This document shows, in pieces, positions 32,844 through 41,326 of a DNA stretch of 64,000 nt; position 1 is the first letter of the stretch, and each line of letters begins with the position of its first letter. The notes under the pieces are model-generated. The model ran no database searches, was not told where the DNA came from, and saw only the letters and a list, made by a program, of their open reading frames with translations. The position numbers and the translations under genes were made by a program. The stretch lies in assembly GCA_963204785.1 (NCBI GenBank), contig CAUJHG010000021.1, positions 35,215-99,214 of the forward strand, read 5' to 3'. The DNA comes from Pseudomonadota bacterium (GTDB lineage: Bacteria; Pseudomonadota; Gammaproteobacteria; Burkholderiales; Burkholderiaceae_E).

Positions 32844-34673
32844 TTGCAGCGACTTCGCAGAACCGGCCCCCGCGCCGCGCGCCTTGGGGCGGCAGCGGCA
32901 GTGCTGAGCTCCCTGTTCGCCGGCTGCGCCTCGGTCGGCGATATCTCCCGGCAGGACGACCCGGCCTCGGTCGCGGTCTCCGGGCAGGCGCCAGCCCCGG
33001 TCGCCGCAGCACCCGCTCCGCTTCCCGCCACCCCTGCACGCCCGATTCCGGCACCGTCCGCCGCGGCGCAGCAGGTGCCCGAACAGCGGGATCTCTGGGA
33101 GCGCATCCGCGCCGGCTTCGCGATGCCCGAACTGGACACGCCGCTGGTCGCCGAGAAAGAGCGTTTCTACGTCTCGAAGCCCGACTACCTCCAGCGGATG
33201 TTCCGCCGCGGCGAGCGCTACCTCTTCTACATCGTCGAGGAACTCGAGCGTCGAGGCATGCCGACCGAACTCGCGCTGCTGCCCTTCGTCGAGAGCGCGA
33301 TGAACCCGACCGCGGTCTCGTCGGCCAAGGCAGCCGGGCTGTGGCAGTTCATCCCATCCACCGGCAAGCAGTACAACCTGCACCAGAACTGGTGGGTGGA
33401 CAACCGGCGCGACCCGGTGAAGTCGACGCACGCGGCGCTCGACTACCTGCAGCGCATCTACGAGATGCACGGCAACGACTGGTTCCTGGCGCTGGCCTCC
33501 TACAACTGGGGCGAAGGATCGGTGGCACGTGCGGTGCGCAAGAACCAGGCCCGCGGCCGCCCTGGCGACTACCTCAGCCTGGACATGCCCGCGGAGACGC
33601 GGCACTACGTCCCGAAGCTGATCGCGCTGAAGAACATCGTGATGCGCGCCGAGCACTTCGGCGTCGTGCTCCCGCCGCTGGCCAACCGCCCCTACTTCGT
33701 CACGATCCAGAAGACCCGCCCGATCGACCTGAAGCTCGCCGCCCGCTTCGCCGGGATGAGCGTGGAGGAGTTCGTCGCGCTGAACCCGGCGCACAATCGG
33801 CCGGTGATCTCGGCCACCCGCAACAACCAGATCAAGCTGCCTGCCGAGCGGGTCGATGCCTTCCTCGCGGCAGTCGAGCGCCACGAGGAGGCCCGCAAGC
33901 CCCTGGCAAGCTGGCAGCCCTACACGCTCAAGCCAGGCGAGAACATCGAGGCGGTGGCCCGACGCGGGGGCGTCGCCCCGCAGGAAATCCTCGAAGCCAA
34001 CAGCCTGCGCGAATCCCAGCGCATCGTCGCGGGAACGCGGATCATCGCACCCCAGAAGACGGTCGAGGACGAGACCGGGGTCGAGAACTTCAAGGCCCCC
34101 CGCGTCTACGAGGAAATCAGCAAGCCCGCGGTCTACCACACGGTGGGCCGCAAGGAGTCGCTGGCCACGATTGCCCGCAAGTACGGCCTGTCGGCGGCGA
34201 CGCTGGCCGCGTGGAACGACATCAAGCGCGGCGTCAGGCGCGGAATGCGCCTCCTGGTGCAGCCTGCAGCCACCCAGACCCTGCTCACCGACGAGGACGG
34301 CGACCGCTCGATCGTCGCCACCGCGATCAAGCCGGGCTTCGTGCGGATCGCCGACACCGGGCACGCGCCTGCTGCCGGCGAGGCATCCGGTGCCAAGGAG
34401 CTCATACCTGCGCGCACGCGCAGCGTGCACGCCGCCGGCATTGCACCGAGGGCACCGGTCCGCAGGACCGCGCGCCCGTCGGCCGCGAAGACTTCCCCCG
34501 CCGCCAGCGTGCGCGTGGTGGCTGCGCCTGCCGCCGGCAAGGCCTCGGCACGGGCTGCGGGGAACTCCGGGGCCCGGGCGAAGGCCCCGGCGAAGCAACC
34601 GGCACGCACCACTGCACGCGACGGCAAGCAGATGCCTCGCGCGCAAGCGGGATCGCGCGGTCGCGGCGCCTGA
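32844..34673 (+). CDS. mltD: Membrane-bound lytic murein transglycosylase D with LysM repeats
   Basis: This 609-residue outer-membrane lipoprotein cleaves peptidoglycan glycan strands. The lipobox SLFAGC has its lipid-bearing Cys at residue 28. A Pro/Ala linker follows, then the SLT domain (about 125-290) with catalytic Glu150 in LLPFVESAMNP and GLWQFIPSTG. Two LysM domains are at about 360-405 and 430-475. The last 110 residues are Ala/Arg/Lys-rich and low complexity, an unusual basic tail. The start is TTG, supported by AGGAGA upstream and by the lipoprotein signal. Confidence 0.92.
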   Translation: MQRLRRTGPRAARLGAAAAVLSSLFAGCASVGDISRQDDPASVAVSGQAPAPVAAAPAPLPATPARPIPAPSAAAQQVPEQRDLWERIRAGFAMPELDTPLVAEKERFYVSKPDYLQRMFRRGERYLFYIVEELERRGMPTELALLPFVESAMNPTAVSSAKAAGLWQFIPSTGKQYNLHQNWWVDNRRDPVKSTHAALDYLQRIYEMHGNDWFLALASYNWGEGSVARAVRKNQARGRPGDYLSLDMPAETRHYVPKLIALKNIVMRAEHFGVVLPPLANRPYFVTIQKTRPIDLKLAARFAGMSVEEFVALNPAHNRPVISATRNNQIKLPAERVDAFLAAVERHEEARKPLASWQPYTLKPGENIEAVARRGGVAPQEILEANSLRESQRIVAGTRIIAPQKTVEDETGVENFKAPRVYEEISKPAVYHTVGRKESLATIARKYGLSAATLAAWNDIKRGVRRGMRLLVQPAATQTLLTDEDGDRSIVATAIKPGFVRIADTGHAPAAGEASGAKELIPARTRSVHAAGIAPRAPVRRTARPSAAKTSPAASVRVVAAPAAGKASARAAGNSGARAKAPAKQPARTTARDGKQMPRAQAGSRGRGA

Positions 34674-34676
34674 GAC

Positions 34677-34705
34677 GCGCGCGCCCCGCTGCGCGGGCGA
34701 CGCGC
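34677..34705. terminator. GC-rich hairpin between convergent mltD and pseudouridine synthase genes
   Basis: GCGCGCGCCC (34677-34686) pairs imperfectly with GGGCGACGCGC (34695-34705) immediately after the mltD stop. It has no T-tract, so it is only a possible terminator. The remaining gap to 34809 shows nothing convincing. Confidence 0.3.
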
Positions 34706-34809
34706 ACGACCCCGGCTGCCGGCAAGCGCTGGCGCGATGCTGACGCTGCTGCGATCGAAGCTGCGCGCAGCGCTCGGTGCGATCGCGCGACTGGTCGGCG
34801 TTACCCGCC

Positions 34810-35430
34810 TCACCAGCCCCGTCGGGGAGCCGGAGTGATGGGCCTGCGGCCGGCCTCGGCTCGGCCCCGGCCGCGCAGGGCCGCACCAGTGACCGGAAGC
34901 TCCCGCCACTGGCCTGGAGCCAGGTCCCCGAGCCGCCAGGGCCCCACTGCGATGCGCACGAGGCGCAAGGTCGGCAGCCCCACTGCCGCGGTCATCCGGC
35001 GCACCTGACGGTTGCGGCCCTCGCGGATCACGATCTCCAGCCACGCATCGGGCACCGTCATCCGCACGCGCACGGGAGGATCGCGCTCCCACAGCCATGC
35101 CGGCGGATCGCACTGCCGCGCCTCGCAGGGCAGCGTACGCCCGTCGCGCAGCGCCACCCCGTCGCGCAGCGCCTGCAACGCCGCCTCACCGGGAACGCCC
35201 TCGACCTGCACCAGATAGGTCTTCGGCAGCGCGTGACGCGGATCAGTGATCCGGTGCTGCAGCATCCCGTCGTCCGTGAGCAGCAGCAACCCCTCGCTGT
35301 CGGCGTCGAGCCGGCCGGCCGCGTAGACACCGGGCACCGCGACGAAATCGGCCAGCGTCGGACGGCCCTGCCGATCTGAGAACTGGCAGAGCACGCCGGA
35401 GGGTTTGTTCAGGAGGATCAGCCGGGACAT
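34810..35430 (-). CDS. rluE: RsuA-family rRNA pseudouridine synthase, RluE-like
   Basis: This 206-residue enzyme isomerises uridine to pseudouridine in rRNA. The catalytic Asp42 stands in GRLDADSEGLLLLTDDG, and REGRNRQVRRM is the second family motif. It lacks the N-terminal S4 domain of RsuA/RluB and starts directly at LILLNKPSGVLCQFS, which fits RluE (23S rRNA helix position 2457 in E. coli). The C-terminal 20 residues are Arg-rich. The start is the ATG at 35430. Confidence 0.88.
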   Translation of the reverse strand: MSRLILLNKPSGVLCQFSDRQGRPTLADFVAVPGVYAAGRLDADSEGLLLLTDDGMLQHRITDPRHALPKTYLVQVEGVPGEAALQALRDGVALRDGRTLPCEARQCDPPAWLWERDPPVRVRMTVPDAWLEIVIREGRNRQVRRMTAAVGLPTLRLVRIAVGPWRLGDLAPGQWRELPVTGAALRGRGRAEAGRRPITPAPRRGW

Positions 35431-35494
35431 CGACAAGCGCACCCGCCCCGCGAAGGGAGGACGCGCGCCTTGCCGTCATCGCGTGAGGGCGGAT

Positions 35495-35905
35495 TCAGAC
35501 CGCGTCGGCGCGGATGGCGATCAGCCGCGAATCGGCCAGTCCTGCGGTCCGATGGTGGGTGAAGGCCTGGTATTGCGGCGCACGCACCATGTCCATGAAG
35601 GCCGCGGTGGACGGATACTCGATCAGGAACACCTCGTCCCAGGCCTCGTCCTGCGGTCCGATCACCGCGTGCAGCGCGGTGCCGCCCCAGATCTTGCGTC
35701 CGCCGACCGCGAGCACCTGCTCCATCGCGCGCTTCGTGTACTCCGCGTAGGCCTCGCGCCCGCTGCGCGGCGGCTCGCCCGAGCCAGGCGCGTACTCGGC
35801 ACGCTCGCGGAAGCGCAGCAGGTTGAGCATCACCACCGGCACCCCCTGCGGGAACGCGGTGAACAGCGCCTTGAAGCTGGCGGGTGTGGGATCGATCGAG
35901 ACCAT
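35495..35905 (-). CDS. DUF1330 family protein
   Basis: This 136-residue soluble protein has the dimeric alpha-beta barrel (ferredoxin-like) pattern of DUF1330: PVVMLNLLRFRERAEY, YAEYTKRAMEQV, WDEVFLIEYPSTAAFMDMV and YQAFTHHRTAGL. The function of the family is unknown. An open frame continues upstream, but that part is the tRNA-Ser gene read through, so the ATG at 35905, 20 bases after the tRNA, is the start. It may be cotranscribed with the tRNA. Confidence 0.82.
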   Translation of the reverse strand: MVSIDPTPASFKALFTAFPQGVPVVMLNLLRFRERAEYAPGSGEPPRSGREAYAEYTKRAMEQVLAVGGRKIWGGTALHAVIGPQDEAWDEVFLIEYPSTAAFMDMVRAPQYQAFTHHRTAGLADSRLIAIRADAV

Positions 35906-35925
35906 GGATACTCCCCTGTACGGAC

Positions 35926-36013
35926 TGGCGGAAGCGGGGAGATTCGAACTCCCGAACGGTTGCCCGTTGCCGGTTTTCAAGACCGGTGCAATCGACCACT
36001 CTGCCACGCTTCC
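35926..36013 (-). tRNA. tRNA-Ser (anticodon UGA)
   Basis: The 88-base sequence begins GGAAGCG and ends CGCTTCC-G-CCA, so the acceptor stem pairs and CCA is encoded. The anticodon loop contains CTTGAAA (anticodon TGA), the T arm has GTTCGAATC, and a long variable arm marks it as a class II tRNA. It reads UCA and other UCN codons. Confidence 0.97.
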
Positions 36014-36022
36014 GGAGGTCGA

Positions 36023-36028
36023 ACTATA
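36023..36028 (-). promoter_or_regulatory. -10 box of the tRNA-Ser gene
   Basis: TATAGT (minus strand, 36028-36023) lies ten bases before the mature 5' end of tRNA-Ser. No good -35 box is seen at 16-18 bases upstream, where the terminator hairpin of the acyl-CoA ligase gene stands instead. Confidence 0.45.
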
Positions 36029-36059
36029 GCGCTGCGGCGGTGCCCGGACGCCGCAGCGC
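36029..36059 (-). terminator. Strong hairpin after the acyl-CoA ligase gene
   Basis: GCGCTGCGGCG (36029-36039) and CGCCGCAGCGC (36049-36059) are perfect 11-base reverse complements with a nine-base loop. It starts 11 bases after the ligase stop and is followed on the minus strand by TATAGTT, so there is no real T-tract. It may terminate or protect the ligase transcript. Confidence 0.5.
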
Positions 36060-36070
36060 GCAGGCGGAGC

Positions 36071-37654
36071 TCAGCCCACCTTGCGATCCCGCCCCTGCCA
36101 GTAAGGCTCACGCAGCACGCGCTTGAGGATCTTCCCGCTGGGGTTGCGGGGAATCTCCTGCACGATGTCGACGCTCTTGGGGCACTTGTAGTGGGCCAGG
36201 CGCTCGCGCATGAAGGCGATGATCCCGGCTGCGGTCGGCTCCATTCCCTGCCTGGGCACCACGATCGCCTTGACCGCCTCCCCCCAGGTGGGATCGGGAA
36301 CCCCGATCACCGCGCCGTCGGCCACTGCCGGGTGCTTCATCAGGACGTTCTCGACCTCGGCCGGGTATATGTTCTCGCCGCCGGAGATGATCATGTCCTT
36401 GATCCGGTCGTGCATGAACACGTAGTCGCCGCGCATGTAGCCCGCGTCGCCCGAGCGGAACCAGCCGATTCCTTCGGCATCCAGATCGACGAAGGCGTCC
36501 GCGGTGGCCTTCGCGTTGCGCCAGTAGCCCTTCATGTTCTGCGGCGAGCGGATCCAGATCTCGCCGACCTCGCCATCGCCCAGTCGCTTGCCGCTGGCGG
36601 GGTCGAACACGCCGAGATCGACCGCGTGGATCGCCTTGCCGGCCGAGCGCAGCAGCGCCGCCTTGGGACCCTCGATCACGTGATCCTCGGCCGGCAGCGC
36701 CGCGATCGCGCCGCAGGTCTCGGTCAGTCCGTAGACCTGGATGAAGTGGCACTTGAAGGTCTGCAGGGCGTCCACCAGGACGCGCTCGCTGATCGGCGAT
36801 GCGCCATAGGAGATCGCCTTCAGCGACGAGTAGTCGCGCCGCTGCGCGCCGGGCACCTGCAGCAGGAACTGGATCATCGCCGGCACCAGGAAGGCGTGCG
36901 TGATCCGGTGCTCCTCGATGGCGTCGAGCACCTTCGCCGGATCGAAGTCCGGCATCATGATCGTGGTGCCGCCGGCGATGTAGGCAATCAGCGCCATGCC
37001 GATCCCCGCGATGTGGAAGGTGGGCAGCGCATTGAGCATCACGCTGTCCTCGCCGCCGTACTCGATGCACTCGGGCACTGCACGCTCGTAGCCCGCGGCC
37101 AGCGATCGGTGCGACAGCTCCACGCCCTTGGGCAGGCCGGTGGTCCCCGACGAGTACAGTTGCAGCGCCGTGTCGTCCGGCTTGCCGTCGTAGCCTGGGT
37201 CGCGGTCCTCGTGTGCCGCGGCCCAGTCGGCCAGAAGCTGCAGGTCGCCGCCCACCGGACGGTCGGTGAGCAGGCGCAGCTCGAGCTTCGGCGCATCGAG
37301 CCTGGCGACCAGCGGCAGGAACTCCGCGTCGACCACCAGCAGCTTCGCCTCGCCGTTGCCGATGATGTAGTCGATCTCCGGAGGCGCAAGTCGCCAGTTC
37401 ACGGGCATGCAGACTGCGCCGACCTTCTGCGCCGCGAGCATCAGCGCCAGGCACTCGGCGGTCTGCTTGGTGAGGATCGCGACGCGATCACCGGCGCCCA
37501 CGCCCATCGCGAGCAGCCCCTGGGCAATGCGGTTGCTGAAGCTGTCGGTCTGCCCGAAGGTCCAGGTGCGCGCCGGCGTCACGAACGCCAGCTTCTCACT
37601 GCGGTCACGGGCGCGCAGCCGCGCCCACTCGAGGGTCGTCTTCTCGTAGTGCAT
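36071..37654 (-). CDS. Acyl-CoA synthetase (AMP-binding, long-chain type)
   Basis: This 527-residue adenylate-forming enzyme activates a carboxylic acid to its acyl-CoA. Motifs in order: YSSGTTGLPKG (ATP phosphate loop), IQVYGLTETCG, GWFRSGDAGY, IISGGENIYPAEVE and the catalytic Lys in NPSGKILKRVLRE. Size and motifs fit FadD/fatty-acyl-CoA ligases. The ATG at 37654 was chosen over an upstream extension without homology. It follows the Nudix gene on the same strand. The acyl substrate cannot be predicted. Confidence 0.9.
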   Translation of the reverse strand: MHYEKTTLEWARLRARDRSEKLAFVTPARTWTFGQTDSFSNRIAQGLLAMGVGAGDRVAILTKQTAECLALMLAAQKVGAVCMPVNWRLAPPEIDYIIGNGEAKLLVVDAEFLPLVARLDAPKLELRLLTDRPVGGDLQLLADWAAAHEDRDPGYDGKPDDTALQLYSSGTTGLPKGVELSHRSLAAGYERAVPECIEYGGEDSVMLNALPTFHIAGIGMALIAYIAGGTTIMMPDFDPAKVLDAIEEHRITHAFLVPAMIQFLLQVPGAQRRDYSSLKAISYGASPISERVLVDALQTFKCHFIQVYGLTETCGAIAALPAEDHVIEGPKAALLRSAGKAIHAVDLGVFDPASGKRLGDGEVGEIWIRSPQNMKGYWRNAKATADAFVDLDAEGIGWFRSGDAGYMRGDYVFMHDRIKDMIISGGENIYPAEVENVLMKHPAVADGAVIGVPDPTWGEAVKAIVVPRQGMEPTAAGIIAFMRERLAHYKCPKSVDIVQEIPRNPSGKILKRVLREPYWQGRDRKVG

Positions 37655-37736
37655 CGTCGTATGGACTCCTGTGGGCCTGCATCCTCGCACAGGCTGTCCT
37701 GCCGGGGAAAGCTGCGGCACCGTCGTGGCAAGCGGA

Positions 37737-38309
37737 TCAGGGGCGGGCGAACTGCGGCCAGGGCCACTGGCCGGACACGTACTTCTCCAGCCAGAAGGCG
37801 GCGATCTGCGTCTTCACGTCCGAGAGCCTGCCGGCGCGCAGTTCGTCGAAGAGCCAGCCGAGGGTGACGATCTCCAGCTCCAGGAACTCGTCGTGATCGC
37901 GCTCGTGCGCGGCCGCCGTCAGGCCGCGGCAGAGGAAGATGTCGAGCGCCTCGTCGGCAAAGCCGATGGCCGGGTGGATCCGCGTGACATGGGCCCACTC
38001 GGCAGCGTGGTAGCCGGTCTCCTCGAGCAGCTCGCGCCGCGCGGTGTCGAGCGCCGATTCGCCCGGGTCGCGCTTGCCGGCGGGAAACTCGACGAAGACC
38101 TCGCGCAGCGGATAACGGAACTGGCGCTCGACCAGCACGCGCCCGTCGTCGAACAGCGGCACCATCGCCGCCGCCCCCGGGTGCATCAGGTACTCGCGGG
38201 CGCGCTGTGCCCCATCGGGCATGCGCGCCTCGTCGCGGCGCAGCTTGAGGAAGATGCCCTCGTAGACGATCTCCGACGAGATCTCGGTCTCGCGCAGCCG
38301 CTCGCTCAT
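37737..38309 (-). CDS. Nudix hydrolase, ADP-ribose pyrophosphatase type
   Basis: This 190-residue enzyme carries the Nudix box GKRDPGESALDTARRELLEE followed by TGY (G-x5-E-x7-REx2EEx-G), preceded by RQFRYPL and FVEFPAG, the NudF pattern. It hydrolyses ADP-ribose or related nucleotide sugars to limit their build-up. The gene follows nuoN by 25 bases, a position where betaproteobacteria commonly carry a Nudix gene, so it may be the tail of the nuo transcript. Confidence 0.88.
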   Translation of the reverse strand: MSERLRETEISSEIVYEGIFLKLRRDEARMPDGAQRAREYLMHPGAAAMVPLFDDGRVLVERQFRYPLREVFVEFPAGKRDPGESALDTARRELLEETGYHAAEWAHVTRIHPAIGFADEALDIFLCRGLTAAAHERDHDEFLELEIVTLGWLFDELRAGRLSDVKTQIAAFWLEKYVSGQWPWPQFARP

Positions 38310-38334
38310 CGACGACGCCCGGGGCCGTCCCTGC

Positions 38335-39807
38335 TCAGCTGGCAAGCGCCTGGCGTACCGCTTCCAGGCAGGCGCTCATCAGCGGCGAAGGCAGGATGCC
38401 CAGCAGCAGCACTGCCGCGCCGTTGAGCGCGAACGTGACCCGCGCACCGCCGGCGGTGGCGACCGCCACCTGCTCCACCGGCTCGTCGAAGTACATCGCC
38501 TTGACCACGCGCAGGTAGTAGAACGCACCCACCAGCGAGGCCAGCACGGCAAGCACCGCCAGCCAGACCTGGCCGGCGTTTACCACCGCCTGCAGCACGG
38601 CGAGCTTTGCGTAGAAGCCGACGGTGGGCGGGATGCCCGCCAGCGAGAACATCAGGATCAGCGCGACGAAGGCCATTCCCGGATTGCGACGGTTCAGCCC
38701 GCGCAGATCGTCGATCTCCTCGGCCTCGAAGCCCATGCGCGCCATCAGCTGGATCAGGCCGAAGGTGCCCAGCGTGGTGAGCACGTAGGCGATCACGTAG
38801 AACATCGCCGAGCCATAGGCGCCGGTGGCAGCGTCCGCGCTGTCCTCGACCACTCCGGTGGCCAGGCCGAGCAGCACGAAGCCGATCTGGGCGATGGTCG
38901 AGTAGGCGAGCATCCGCTTGAAGTTGCGCTGCGCGATCGCCACCAGGTTGCCGATCACCAGCGAGGCCACCGAGAGCACGACGAGCATCTGCTGCCAGTC
39001 GAAGGCGAGGCCCGGCAGGCCCTCGGCCAGCAGGCGGAAGGCCATCGCGAAGGCAGCGAGCTTGGGGGCGCCGGCGATCAGCAGGGTGGTCGCGGTCGGG
39101 GTCCCGTGATAGACGTCCGGAACCCACATGTGGAAGGGCACCGCGCCGAACTTGAAGCCCAGGCCCGCGACGATGAACACCACCCCGAAGACCAGCACCA
39201 GCCGGTTGGTGTCGAACGCGCCGAAGGCCTGCGCGATCTCGCGCAGATCGAGGCTGCCCGTACCGCCGTAGATCATCGACAGGCCGTAGAGCAGGAAGCC
39301 CGACGCCAGCGCGCCGAGCACGAAGTACTTCATCGCCGCTTCCGCGGAGACCGTGTGGTCGCGGCGCAGCGCGGCCATCGCGTACAGGGACAGCGTCATC
39401 AGCTCCAGGCCGATGTAGATCACCAGCAGGTTGCTCGCCGACATGATCACCATCTGCCCGAGCAGCGACAGCAGGGCAAGTGCGTAGAACTCGCCGCGGT
39501 ACATGTCGCGCTCGCGCAGGTAACCGCGCGCGTAGACCAGGGTGACCGCCACCGCGACGAGGGCGCACAGCTTGAGCATGCGCGCCAGCGCGTCCGACAC
39601 GTACATGTCGTTGAAGGCGTACTGGGTGGAGTCGCCGAGCTGCGCGCAAGTGACCAGGAAGGTGACCGCCAGCGCGAGCAGGGCGAGGCGGTCGATGCCC
39701 ACCGTCTGCTTCAGGCGCTCGGACAGGACGTCGGCCAGCAGCACCAGCGAGGCGGCCACCAGCAGGACGATCTCGGGGAGGGCCGCGAGGAGGTTGAGCT
39801 TTTCCAT
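38335..39807 (-). CDS. nuoN: NADH-quinone oxidoreductase subunit N
   Basis: This 490-residue antiporter-like membrane subunit of complex I takes part in proton pumping. It has about 14 helices. Visible features are a conserved helix-7 Lys region ([19 protein letters not shown]), the lining residues near [14 protein letters not shown] and the helix-5 Glu region ([16 protein letters not shown]). It is the last nuo gene and follows nuoM by six bases. Confidence 0.96.
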   Translation of the reverse strand: MEKLNLLAALPEIVLLVAASLVLLADVLSERLKQTVGIDRLALLALAVTFLVTCAQLGDSTQYAFNDMYVSDALARMLKLCALVAVAVTLVYARGYLRERDMYRGEFYALALLSLLGQMVIMSASNLLVIYIGLELMTLSLYAMAALRRDHTVSAEAAMKYFVLGALASGFLLYGLSMIYGGTGSLDLREIAQAFGAFDTNRLVLVFGVVFIVAGLGFKFGAVPFHMWVPDVYHGTPTATTLLIAGAPKLAAFAMAFRLLAEGLPGLAFDWQQMLVVLSVASLVIGNLVAIAQRNFKRMLAYSTIAQIGFVLLGLATGVVEDSADAATGAYGSAMFYVIAYVLTTLGTFGLIQLMARMGFEAEEIDDLRGLNRRNPGMAFVALILMFSLAGIPPTVGFYAKLAVLQAVVNAGQVWLAVLAVLASLVGAFYYLRVVKAMYFDEPVEQVAVATAGGARVTFALNGAAVLLLGILPSPLMSACLEAVRQALAS

Positions 39808-39813
39808 TTCGCC

Positions 39814-41307
39814 TTACTTGATCTTGGAGACGGCCACGTGCTCGAGCAGTTTCGCCACCGAGGCGTCGGTCATGTCGGTGACCGGCCTCGGATACAAACC
39901 CATCCAGAGCACCGCAACGGCGAGAGCGGTGAGCATCCAGAATTCGCGCCGGTTGACGTCCTTCATCTGGCGCACGTTCTCGTTGGCGACCGCGCCGAAG
40001 ACCACGCGCTTGTACATCCACAGCGAGTAACCGGCACCCCAGATCAGGGCGCTGGCCGCCGCGAGCGCGATCCAGAAGTTGTACTGCACCGCGCCCAGGA
40101 TCACCATGAACTCGCCCACGAAGCCCGAGGTGGCCGGCAACCCGCAGTTGGCCATCGAGAAGAGCAGGAACAGCGCGGCGAACCTGGGCATCGTGTTGAC
40201 CAGTCCGCCGTAATCGGCGATCTGCCGGGAGTGCAGGCGGTCGTACATCACGCCGATGCACAGGAACATGGCCGCCGAGACGAAGCCGTGCGAGATCATC
40301 TGCACGATCGCGCCCTGCACGCCGAGCTGGTTGAACATGAAGAAGCCCAGGGTCACGAAGCCCATGTGCGCGATCGACGAGTAGGCGACCAGCTTCTTCA
40401 TGTCCGCCTGCACCAGCGCGACCAGGCCGATGTAGACCACCGCGACCAGCGACAGCGTGATCATCAGCCAGGAAAGTTCCTGGCTGGCGTCCGGCGCGAT
40501 CGGCAGCGAGAAGCGCAGGAAACCGTAGGCGCCGAGCTTGAGCATGATCGCCGCCAGCACCACGGAGCCGCCGGTGGGCGCCTCGACGTGCGCGTCGGGC
40601 AGCCAGGTGTGCACCGGCCACATCGGCACCTTCACCGCGAAGGCCATCAGGAAGGCGAGGAAGATCAGCACCTGCTCCTGCATCGTCAGCGGCAGTGCAT
40701 GCCAGTCGGCGATCTCGAAGGAGCCCGACTGCAGGTACAGGTAGATCAGCGCCACCAGCGTGAGCAGGGAGCCGAGCAGCGTGTACAGGAAGAACTTGAA
40801 GGCCGCGTAGACCCGGTTGGGGCCGCCCCAGGCGCCGATGATCACGTACATCGGGATCAGCGTGGCCTCGAAGAACACGTAGAACAGCAGCCCGTCGAGC
40901 GCTGCGAACACTCCGATCATCAGCCCCGAGAGGATCAGGAAGGAGGCCATGTACTGCGCGACCTTGTCCTGGATCACCTCCCAGGCAGCGATCACCACGA
41001 AGACCGTGATGAAGGCGGTCAGCAGCACGAACCAGACCGACAGGCCGTCGACGCCCAGGTGGTAGTGGACCGACAGCGGCTCGATCCAGACCGACTTCTC
41101 CACGAACTGGAAGTCGGCGCTGGCCCCGTCGAAGCGGGTGAACAGCGGCAGGGTCGCGATGAAGCCGAGCAGTGCGCCCGCAAGCGAGAGCAGGCGCGCC
41201 GCTCCCGGGTTGCGGTCGTTGCCGACGAGAAGCACCAGGACACCGAAGAGGATCGGAATCCAGATGGCCGCGCTGAGGTACGGGAACATGGAGGTTGCGG
41301 GACTCAT
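39814..41307 (-). CDS. nuoM: NADH-quinone oxidoreductase subunit M
   Basis: This 497-residue membrane subunit is homologous to Mrp antiporters and forms one of the proton channels of complex I. The signature KVPMWPVHTWLPDAHVEAP is visible with its Lys and His, and AYSSIAHMGFVTLG follows. The helix-5 Glu lies in LLFYVFFEATLIPMY. It follows nuoL by 19 bases. Confidence 0.96.
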   Translation of the reverse strand: MSPATSMFPYLSAAIWIPILFGVLVLLVGNDRNPGAARLLSLAGALLGFIATLPLFTRFDGASADFQFVEKSVWIEPLSVHYHLGVDGLSVWFVLLTAFITVFVVIAAWEVIQDKVAQYMASFLILSGLMIGVFAALDGLLFYVFFEATLIPMYVIIGAWGGPNRVYAAFKFFLYTLLGSLLTLVALIYLYLQSGSFEIADWHALPLTMQEQVLIFLAFLMAFAVKVPMWPVHTWLPDAHVEAPTGGSVVLAAIMLKLGAYGFLRFSLPIAPDASQELSWLMITLSLVAVVYIGLVALVQADMKKLVAYSSIAHMGFVTLGFFMFNQLGVQGAIVQMISHGFVSAAMFLCIGVMYDRLHSRQIADYGGLVNTMPRFAALFLLFSMANCGLPATSGFVGEFMVILGAVQYNFWIALAAASALIWGAGYSLWMYKRVVFGAVANENVRQMKDVNRREFWMLTALAVAVLWMGLYPRPVTDMTDASVAKLLEHVAVSKIK

Positions 41308-41326
41308 GACGTGACGGGCTTCCTGC

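Noticed and set aside
34737..34838. 33-codon plus-strand ORF between mltD and the pseudouridine synthase gene
   Set aside because: It has no ribosome-binding site, overlaps the end of the opposite gene and shows no recognisable sequence; likely chance.
35906..36007. N-terminal extension of the DUF1330 frame
   Set aside because: This part is the tRNA-Ser gene read as protein.
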